Shown: piece after piece, positions 5,385 to 10,432 of the stretch | Position numbering within the stretch: position 1 is the first letter of the stretch | Layout: each line of letters begins with the position of its first letter | NCBI GenBank assembly: GCA_020029625.1 | Contig: JAIBJP010000055.1 | Location: 1 to 10,432, forward strand | Reading direction: 5' to 3' | Length of the DNA stretch: 10,432 bases | Origin: Actinomycetota bacterium | Lineage (GTDB): Bacteria; Actinomycetota; Thermoleophilia; Gaiellales; Gaiellaceae | The notes under the pieces: model-generated | Databases searched by the model: none | Seen by the model: the letters and a program-made list of their open reading frames with translations, nothing else | What the model was told of the DNA's origin: nothing | Position numbers and translations under genes: made by a program

Positions 5385-6041
5385 ATGCCTAGTTCATTGC
5401 TCGCGCGCGGGCTGCTCGTCGGGCTCGCGCTTTCCTTCCTGGCCGCCCCGGCTGCTTTGGCGGACGATCCCGGGACAACGACCGAGACGAGCACGACCAC
5501 AGAGATCACCACCACGACCGAGACAACCACTACGCCGACCGAGACAACGCCAGCGGAGACGGAGGCCGCGCCCGATCCTTGGGCGGAGACCCCGGAGACA
5601 CTTCGCCTCCGAGCGCGAGCCGTCCACCACCGCAGACTGGCGCGGCGCTGGACGGCCCTGATGGGCAAGCCGAGGCCACGGGTCGGGCCTGCCCCGATCG
5701 CGTTCGATTCCCTGCTCGAGCGGCGGCGCTGGCGGGCACGGGCCTGGCGGGCCAAGGCGCTCGCCGCCAGGCGGGCGGGCCATAGGCCTCCCCATCTCGG
5801 CGCATGGATCTGCATCCACCGGTACGAGGGCTCGTGGCGCGACCCGAACGCTCCGTACTTCGGCGGCCTCCAGATGGACCTCACGTTCCAGCAGCAGTAC
5901 GGCCGCAGGCTCCTGCGGTACAAGGGAACCGCCGACCACTGGACGCGCTTCGAGCAGATGTGGGTGGCCGAGCGCGCGCTCCGTTCAGGGAGAGGCTTCT
6001 ACCCCTGGCCGCTGACCGCCCGCCGCTGCGGCCTCATTTGA
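5385..6041 (+). CDS. Secreted Rpf/transglycosylase-like cell-wall enzyme with Thr-rich stalk
   Basis: The 218-residue protein looks like an exported peptidoglycan-cleaving enzyme of the resuscitation-promoting-factor (transglycosylase-like) type. The Sec signal is at 1-26 (cleavage after ALA). A low-complexity Thr/Glu stalk spans 31-60. An Arg/Ala-rich, probably helical region spans 72-133. The catalytic-like domain is C-terminal, from about 139 to 218. That domain has WICIHRYEGSW (141-151), where E148 matches the catalytic Glu of the usual CESG-type motif. It continues with FGGLQM (159-164) and WVAERAL, and ends in a WP...C element (208-215). C143 and C215 could form a disulfide. Rpf proteins usually have Cys-Glu adjacent; here the motif reads RYEGS. 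GGGGG 6 nt before the ATG supports the start. The gene overlaps the NrtR-like gene tail to tail by 8 bp. An inactive wall-binding homologue is possible. Confidence 0.82.
   Translation: MPSSLLARGLLVGLALSFLAAPAALADDPGTTTETSTTTEITTTTETTTTPTETTPAETEAAPDPWAETPETLRLRARAVHHRRLARRWTALMGKPRPRVGPAPIAFDSLLERRRWRARAWRAKALAARRAGHRPPHLGAWICIHRYEGSWRDPNAPYFGGLQMDLTFQQQYGRRLLRYKGTADHWTRFEQMWVAERALRSGRGFYPWPLTARRCGLI
5475..5558 (+). repeat. Thr/Glu low-complexity coding tract
   Basis: This stretch encodes residues 31-58 of the Rpf-like protein, built of repeated Thr runs broken by Glu, with irregular ACG/ACC/ACA/ACT codons. The mixed codons suggest selection for protein composition more than recent replication slippage. 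Such stalks commonly span the cell wall and may be O-glycosylated in actinobacteria. Confidence 0.6.
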
Positions 6042-6738
6042 GCGATCCACCGGTCGGAGGACGAAGCACCGCGAACTGGTCCGTGACCTCGAGATTGCGC
6101 GTGCGAAAGCGATAAACCGCGGCCGGGCGGCCTCCCGCCCGGCCCGGAGGTCGCAGCTCTCCGATCGGCTCCAGCAGACGGCGGCGCAGCAGCACGCGCT
6201 GGAGATTGGTCGCCGACACGTCGTGGCCCAGTGCGGCGCGGTAGAGGCGCCGGAGCTCGGCGATCGTGAACGCGGGCGGCGCGAGCGCGAAGCCGATGTT
6301 CGTGTAGGAGAGCTTCGCGCGCAGCCGCTCGCGCCCCGCGAGCACGACGGCGAAATGGTCGAAGGCGAGCTCCGGAAGCCCGTCGACGGGGTGCCAGGCC
6401 GTGTCAGCCGGGACTTGCGGCGCGATCCCCGCCGGGATCAGCCCGAGATATGCGGTGGCGACGAGCCGTTCGCCCGGGTAGCGCGCGGGAGCGCTGAGCG
6501 TCTCTATCTGCTCGAGGTGCGAGAGCTCGCGGACGTCCACCTTCGCAGCGAGGTGGCGCCGGATCGAGTCCTCCAGAGTCTCGTCGGGGGCGAGCCGCCC
6601 GCCCGGGAGCGACCACGCGGCCAGAAAGGGCTCGCGCGCCCGCCGCCAGAGCAGCGCCTGCAGCTGCTCTTCCCGCACCTGGAGCACGACCCCGAGCGCC
6701 TCGTGGGCCGCGCGATGCTCTGTGGTAGACTTTTCCAT
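6034..6738 (-). CDS. nrtR: NrtR-family transcriptional regulator (degenerate Nudix domain plus winged helix)
   Basis: The 234-residue protein joins an N-terminal Nudix-fold domain (about 14-145) to a C-terminal winged helix-turn-helix (about 155-215, ending RPAAVYRF). This is the architecture of NrtR, a repressor of NAD-related genes that is released by ADP-ribose-type ligands. The Nudix box begins correctly (G47-x5-E53-x7-R61). The catalytic part REUxEE then reads RHLAAK (61-66) and the later Gly is Asp68, so hydrolysis is probably lost and the domain only senses ligand, as known for many NrtR proteins. The start at ATG 6738 has no Shine-Dalgarno. The operator dyad ends only 2 nt away, which suggests autoregulation and a very short leader. 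The divergent MFS gene is the likely target. Related regulators in other phyla control sugar genes, so the ligand is not certain. Confidence 0.85.
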   Translation of the reverse strand: MEKSTTEHRAAHEALGVVLQVREEQLQALLWRRAREPFLAAWSLPGGRLAPDETLEDSIRRHLAAKVDVRELSHLEQIETLSAPARYPGERLVATAYLGLIPAGIAPQVPADTAWHPVDGLPELAFDHFAVVLAGRERLRAKLSYTNIGFALAPPAFTIAELRRLYRAALGHDVSATNLQRVLLRRRLLEPIGELRPPGRAGGRPAAVYRFRTRNLEVTDQFAVLRPPTGGSLK

Positions 6739-6756
6739 CGGTTATCGACTTAGAGT
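6726..6756 (+). promoter_or_regulatory. Possible promoter of the MFS transporter gene
   Basis: TAGAGT (6751-6756) is a four-of-six -10 box inside the operator dyad. TAGACT (6726-6731) is a four-of-six -35 box with a long 19-bp spacer. The expected start near 6763 leaves a leader of about 17 nt that contains the Shine-Dalgarno AGGAGA (6765-6770). Confidence 0.35.
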
Positions 6757-6763
6757 CGCAAAC
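6741..6763. promoter_or_regulatory. Probable NrtR operator (23-bp dyad)
   Basis: The sequence is GTT-N2-CGACT-N3-AGTCG-N2-AAC, symmetric about 6752, with 8 of 11 positions per half complementary. It occupies more than half of the 41-bp gap between the divergent regulator and transporter genes. It overlaps the best -10 candidate for the transporter and abuts the regulator's start codon. One bound dimer could therefore repress both genes. That NrtR is the binder is inferred from adjacency and symmetry. Confidence 0.65.
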
Positions 6764-6779
6764 TAGGAGAATAGCGCGA

Positions 6780-8126
6780 ATGGCCGTCGTCGAAGCACCA
6801 GCCCGAGTCCCTCCCTCCAGCCGGATGGACGTCGAGGACGTACTCCGCGAGGGCGGGTTCACGTCCTTCCACCGCCGCGCGGTCGCGATCACGGGCTTCG
6901 CCTGGACGTTCGTGGCGATGGAGATCCTCCTCGTGGGCTTCACGGTGCCCGTGTTCACCGCGATCTGGGGTCTTTCCGGGAGCTTCGCCGGCTGGATCGC
7001 CGCATCCGCGCTGGGCGGGTCGCTCGTGGGCAGCGTCGTACTCGGGCGGCTCGCCGACCGAATCGGTCGGCGGCGGATCTTCCTCGGCGCGATCCTCTGG
7101 TACGCCGTCTTCACGGCCCTGACCGCTCTCGCGTGGGGACCCGGCGCCCTGTCGGCTTTCCGCTTCCTGGCTGGCATCGGCCTGGGCGGGATGCTCGTCG
7201 TCGATCCCTCCCTCCTCGCCGAGTACCTGCCCCCGCAGCGGCGCGGCCGCTTCCTCGTCTTCCTGGACTTCTTCTGGCCGGTCGGGCTTCTGCTCGCCAC
7301 TGGGCTGTCCTGGCTCTTCCTCGACCAGGTCGGCGGTGACTGGGGTTGGCGCTGGCTCTTCCTCGCCGCCTCGTTCCCGGCGTTCCTTGCCTTCGCAGCG
7401 CGCCTCTCGCTCCCGGAGAGCCCCTACTTCCTCGTCCGCCGCGGCCGGGTCGACGAAGCCGCGGAGGTGCTCGAGGAGATCACCGGTCGGAAGGTCGCGC
7501 CCGAGGAGCTCGCGGCGCCGGAAGAGCCTCGGAGCTCGGTGCGCGAGCTCGTCTCGAAGCGCCTGCGCTCGACTTCGGGCCTGATTGTCCTCGTCTGGAT
7601 CGCGCTCAACATCTCGTACTACGGGCTCTTCCTCTGGCTCCCGTTCGTCCTCCAGGGCGAGAAGCAGTTCTCGCTGAACGTCTACGTCCTCCTCGCGCTG
7701 TCGGCCCTCTCGCAGTTCCCCGGCTACGCGGCGTCCATCTGGCTCGTGGAGCGGATCGGGCGCAAGCCGACGCTCGCCCTCTTCCTGGCGCTCGGCGGGG
7801 TCAGCGCGCTGACTTTCGCGCTCGCCGACTCGGCACCCGTCTACGTCGCGGCGCTCTTCTTCGTCGGCTTCTTCAACCTCGGCGCCTGGGGTGCTGTGTA
7901 CCCGTACACGTCCGAGCTCTTCCCCACTCGGGTGCGCTCGAGCGCCTTTGGCATGGTCGAGGGATTCGGCAAGGGAGCAGCGATCGGAGGCCCGTACCTC
8001 TTCGGAGCGCTGATCGACTGGACGGGCGACACCGTCTGGTCGCTCATCTTCATCGCCGCCGTGATGGCGGTCGGCGCGGTCGTCGTCCTTTTCGGCCGCG
8101 AGACGCGAGGCGAACGCCTGGCCTAG
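6780..8126 (+). CDS. MFS transporter, NiaP-like (possible niacin uptake)
   Basis: The 448-residue inner-membrane protein has about 12 hydrophobic segments in two halves with a charged central loop (about 212-262). The MFS motif A appears as GRLADRIGRRR (89-99) and again as VERIGRKP (323-330). LPESPYFLVRRGR (211-223) matches the PESP signature of the sugar-porter/NiaP/SV2 branch. YTSELFPTRVRSSAFG (376-391) is typical of NiaP/YceI-like proteins. An N-terminal cytoplasmic tail of about 35 residues precedes helix 1. AGGAGA 9 nt before the ATG supports the start; an internal Met16 is less likely. With a divergent NrtR-type regulator and shared operator, import of nicotinate or nicotinamide is the best guess. 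Uptake of a sugar or aromatic acid remains possible. Its stop shares the CTAG tetranucleotide with the convergent gene's stop. Confidence 0.85.
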   Translation: MAVVEAPARVPPSSRMDVEDVLREGGFTSFHRRAVAITGFAWTFVAMEILLVGFTVPVFTAIWGLSGSFAGWIAASALGGSLVGSVVLGRLADRIGRRRIFLGAILWYAVFTALTALAWGPGALSAFRFLAGIGLGGMLVVDPSLLAEYLPPQRRGRFLVFLDFFWPVGLLLATGLSWLFLDQVGGDWGWRWLFLAASFPAFLAFAARLSLPESPYFLVRRGRVDEAAEVLEEITGRKVAPEELAAPEEPRSSVRELVSKRLRSTSGLIVLVWIALNISYYGLFLWLPFVLQGEKQFSLNVYVLLALSALSQFPGYAASIWLVERIGRKPTLALFLALGGVSALTFALADSAPVYVAALFFVGFFNLGAWGAVYPYTSELFPTRVRSSAFGMVEGFGKGAAIGGPYLFGALIDWTGDTVWSLIFIAAVMAVGAVVVLFGRETRGERLA

Positions 8127-8707
8127 ACGACCTCTTCGTCGCCCCAGATCGAGGCCGAGACATAGACGAGCGCGATGGCGGCGAAGAGCACCAGCGCCGC
8201 CGTCGGGCTCACCAGGGCAACCAGGGTGGCAATGACGTACATGGGGACGCCGGGCAAATAGCTCCTGTTGATGCCGCTCACCTCGCGCCGATCGGCGTCG
8301 GGGCGCAAAAGCCGCCGGTATGCGTACTGCCAGAAGAGCTGGAAGAAGACCGCGATGACAACGAAGGTGAGCCCGTACGCGAGCGCTCCCTCCCGGGCGC
8401 CTTCCTCTCCGATGTGCTCGGCAAACACCGCCGTCGGAAAGGGGACGAACGCGATGCTCATCAGCAGGAAGAGGTTGATGAAGAGAAAGATGCGGTCGGC
8501 CTCACGCGTATACGAGAGCACCACGTGGTGGTTCACCCACATGATCCCGATGGAGAGAAAGCTGAGCGCATACGCGAAGTAGGAGGGCCAGAGGTCCAGC
8601 AAGCCCTGGCCGATGTCCTCCCCCGGCAGCTGGATCTCCAGCACGAGCAGCGTCGCGGCGATGGCAAAGACGCCGTCGGCGAAGGTCTCGAGGCGGGTCG
8701 TTGACAC
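8123..8707 (-). CDS. TMEM175-family (DUF1211) potassium channel homologue
   Basis: The 194-residue membrane protein carries the TMEM175 signature near its N-terminus: RLETFADGVFAIAATLLVLEI (residues 5-25, start R5 and end I25). Usual proteins read F-S-D; this one reads F-A-D (9-11). About six hydrophobic helices follow, at roughly 12-26, 43-60, 73-92, 108-130, 152-168 and 169-187, which is the usual length for the single-repeat bacterial form. These form tetrameric potassium-permeable channels lined by helix 1. The GTG at 8707 is chosen because family members begin a few residues before the RxxxFxDG motif. No Shine-Dalgarno is seen, but a TACCGT box lies 8 nt upstream, as expected for leaderless messages. 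The ion selectivity of this variant is untested. Confidence 0.83.
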   Translation of the reverse strand: MSTTRLETFADGVFAIAATLLVLEIQLPGEDIGQGLLDLWPSYFAYALSFLSIGIMWVNHHVVLSYTREADRIFLFINLFLLMSIAFVPFPTAVFAEHIGEEGAREGALAYGLTFVVIAVFFQLFWQYAYRRLLRPDADRREVSGINRSYLPGVPMYVIATLVALVSPTAALVLFAAIALVYVSASIWGDEEVV

Positions 8708-8742
8708 CGGTGCAACGGTACCGCGGGGGTAGGCTGGAACCC
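8708..8742. promoter_or_regulatory. 35-bp divergent promoter gap, both sides apparently leaderless
   Basis: A TANNNT hexamer ends 8 nt before each GTG start: TACCGT (8720-8715, minus) for the channel gene and TAGGCT (8730-8735, plus) for the DUF255 gene. The palindrome CGGTACCG (8716-8723) lies in the middle. Neither side has a clear Shine-Dalgarno or -35 box. TTGACA at 8701-8706 is 23 bp from TAGGCT, too far for a normal spacer. Confidence 0.35.
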
Positions 8743-10432
8743 GTGAACCGCCTGGCGCAGGAGACCTCTCCCTACCTCCTCCAGCACGCCGACAACCCGG
8801 TGGACTGGTACCCGTGGAGCGACGAGGCCTTCGAGCTCGCGCTGGCCCAGGACAAGCCGGTCCTGCTCTCCGTCGGCTACGCGGCGTGCCACTGGTGTCA
8901 CGTCATGGAGCACGAATCGTTCGAGGACCCGGAGACGGCCGAGTTGATGAACGAGCGCTTCGTCTGCATCAAGGTCGACCGGGAAGAGCGCCCCGACGTC
9001 GACGGCCTCTACATGGAAGCGGTCGTGACGATGACGGGACACGGTGGCTGGCCAATGACCGTCTTCCTGACGCCGGACGGCCGGCCGTTCTACGGGGGCA
9101 CGTACTTCCCGCCTGAGCCTCGCTACAACATGCCGAGCTTTCGTCAGCTGCTCCTGGCGGTTTCCGAGGCCTACCACCAGCGGCGTTCAGAGCTGGAGCG
9201 GCAGGCCGACGCGCTCGTCGATGCGATTCGGGAGGCGAGCGCTGTCCGGCCTTCGACCGAGCCGCTGACGACCGAGTTGCTCTCCCGAGCGGTCTCGGCG
9301 CTCGCAGCCCAGTTCGACCCGGAACATGGCGGGTTCGGGCGGGCGCCGAAGTTCCCGCCGGCGTCCAATCTCGAGTTCCTCCTGCGGACGGACCGCGAGG
9401 ACGCGCTCGAGCTGGTGCGGAAGACGCTGGACGGGATGGCCGCGGGCGGCATGTACGACGTGGTCGGGGGAGGGTTCCACCGCTACTCCGTGGACGACCG
9501 CTGGCTCGTCCCTCACTTCGAGAAGATGCTCTACGACAACGCTCTGCTCGCCGGCGTCTATCTGCACGCGTGGGTCGTCACGAGGGAGGAGCGCTACCGA
9601 CGGATCACCGAGGAAACGCTCGACTACATCGTTCGCGAGCTGCGCCTTCCGGAGGGCGGCTTCGCCTCGGCGCAGGATGCCGACACCGCCGGCGTGGAGG
9701 GACTCACGTACACCTGGGAGCCTGACGAGGTGGACGATCCCGGGTGGCTCCAGCCGTTCGAAGGGCGAGGAATCATCCGAGCGGAGCTGCCCGCCGACGC
9801 CAGGCAGAGGCTGCTCGAGGAACGTCAGCGCCGAGAACAGCCTTTGAGAGACGACAAGGTCGTCACCGCCTGGAACGGGCTCGTGCTGGCCGCATTCGCC
9901 GAGGCCGCGTGGCGACTCGACCGTCCCGATTATCTGGAGGTGGCACTCGAGCTCGCGCGCTTCCTGCAGGAGGAGATGACCGGCGAGAACGGGCTCCTCC
10001 TCAGGACATACCGGGACGGCGCTGCGAAGATCGAGGGCTACCTCGAGGACTATGCGAACGTCGCGAACGGTCTCCTGGAGCTGCACTGGGCGACAGGCGA
10101 CCTGCGCTGGCTGGAGGAGGCGCGGGCGGTAGCCGACCGGGCCGAGCGGTTCTGGGACGAGGAGCGCGGCGGCTATTTCGTCGACGATCACGGTCTGATC
10201 GCCCGGCGAAAGGAGTTCGACGACCACCCCACTCCCTCCGGGAACTCGATGATGGCGTTCGTCCTCCTGCGGCTGGGCCGCATCTACGGCGATGCCGAGA
10301 TGGAAAACCGGGCGGTCGGCGTCTTCCGCCTCGCGCGGCCCCTCCTCGAGCGCGCGCCGACGGCTGTCGGCCACCTCCTGTGCGCGCTCCACCTTCACTT
10401 CTCGGCTCCCCGCGAGGTGGCGGTGGTCGGAG
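8743..10432 (+). CDS. Thioredoxin-domain DUF255 protein (YyaL / spermatogenesis-associated protein 20 family), 3' partial
   Basis: The frame is open from GTG 8743 to the window edge, giving 563 residues with no stop. The N-terminal part is a thioredoxin-like domain: ETSPYLLQHADNPVDWYPW (7-25), CHWCHVM (49-55, redox pair C49/C52), KVDREERPD (77-85) and GGWPMTVFLTPDG (101-113). The rest resembles an alpha/alpha barrel of the N-acylglucosamine epimerase/glycosidase fold, with FGRAPKFP, GGFHRYSVDDRWLVPHFEKMLYDNA, QDADT, RDDKVVTAWNGL and HPTPSGNS. No signal peptide is present, so it is cytoplasmic. The biochemical role of the family is unsettled. The stretch between TYTW and RDDKV is short compared with the homologues I remember. 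Full members have about 600-750 residues, so roughly the last fifth or less is missing. The start has no Shine-Dalgarno. Confidence 0.9.
   Translation, partial: MNRLAQETSPYLLQHADNPVDWYPWSDEAFELALAQDKPVLLSVGYAACHWCHVMEHESFEDPETAELMNERFVCIKVDREERPDVDGLYMEAVVTMTGHGGWPMTVFLTPDGRPFYGGTYFPPEPRYNMPSFRQLLLAVSEAYHQRRSELERQADALVDAIREASAVRPSTEPLTTELLSRAVSALAAQFDPEHGGFGRAPKFPPASNLEFLLRTDREDALELVRKTLDGMAAGGMYDVVGGGFHRYSVDDRWLVPHFEKMLYDNALLAGVYLHAWVVTREERYRRITEETLDYIVRELRLPEGGFASAQDADTAGVEGLTYTWEPDEVDDPGWLQPFEGRGIIRAELPADARQRLLEERQRREQPLRDDKVVTAWNGLVLAAFAEAAWRLDRPDYLEVALELARFLQEEMTGENGLLLRTYRDGAAKIEGYLEDYANVANGLLELHWATGDLRWLEEARAVADRAERFWDEERGGYFVDDHGLIARRKEFDDHPTPSGNSMMAFVLLRLGRIYGDAEMENRAVGVFRLARPLLERAPTAVGHLLCALHLHFSAPREVAVVG

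Noticed and set aside
5475..5558. ACC/ACG-rich tract as a short tandem repeat or CRISPR-like array
   Set aside because: There is no constant unit or spacer structure. It is simply Thr/Glu coding sequence with mixed codons.
6404..7300. 298-codon minus-strand frame over the regulator-transporter gap
   Set aside because: It would run through both promoters and the operator and overlaps both genes. The product is Arg/Pro/Ser-rich with no domain.
7346..8704. 452-codon frame on the plus strand over the transporter and channel genes
   Set aside because: It spans two well-supported genes in other frames and crosses their junction. The composition is Arg/Pro/Ala-rich with no motif.
8701..8735. TTGACA plus TAGGCT as a full promoter for the DUF255 gene
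   Set aside because: The TTGACA is a perfect -35 hexamer but the spacer is 23 bp, too long for the usual 16-19 bp. It also lies inside the channel gene's first codons.
9187..10398. 403-codon frame on the minus strand inside the DUF255 gene
   Set aside because: The plus strand carries continuous family motifs through the whole stretch, so this is antisense shadow.

Overview
The window is 10.4 kb of GC-rich bacterial chromosome. It carries one tRNA gene, nine complete protein genes and one gene cut by the right edge. The GC bias, several starts without a Shine-Dalgarno sequence, an Rpf-like cell-wall enzyme with a Thr-rich stalk, and an NrtR-type regulator all suggest an actinobacterium. A deep-branching soil group such as Thermoleophilia/Gaiellales fits best, but that is an inference from style and not from a marker gene. 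No mobile element, CRISPR array, phage gene or integration scar is visible.

Layout. At the left, tRNA-Ala(UGC) runs leftwards with its own -10 box and terminator (20-145). Next is a divergent pair of exported enzymes: a Tat-exported phospholipase C/acid phosphatase-like phosphoesterase (172-1431, minus) and a small secreted chymotrypsin-fold protease (1669-2433, plus). An unrecognised 98-residue acidic protein (2458-2754, minus) has a good RBS and promoter. Upstream of it is a membrane diguanylate cyclase with periplasmic sensor, HAMP, GAF-like and GGDEF domains (2840-4612, minus), preceded by an unusually structured leader. Two tiny translationally coupled membrane proteins follow (4694-5238, minus). 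A secreted Rpf/transglycosylase-like protein (5385-6041, plus) ends tail to tail with an NrtR-family regulator (6034-6738, minus).

That regulator is divergent from an MFS transporter (6780-8126, plus) resembling the niacin transporter NiaP. The 41-bp gap between them holds a strong 23-bp dyad that is very probably the regulator's operator. This regulator-operator-transporter unit is the most coherent system in the window: a sensor of an NAD-related metabolite controlling uptake of a pyridine precursor, or possibly of a sugar-like substrate. At the right, a TMEM175-type potassium channel homologue (8123-8707, minus) is divergent, across 35 bp, from a thioredoxin-domain DUF255/YyaL-family protein (8743 to the edge, plus).

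Most genes look like independently transcribed chromosomal housekeeping or envelope genes. I did not find a clear defence system or biosynthetic cluster. The points most worth following up are the NrtR operator, the Glu in place of the catalytic Asp in the protease, and the regulatory palindromes in front of the diguanylate cyclase.
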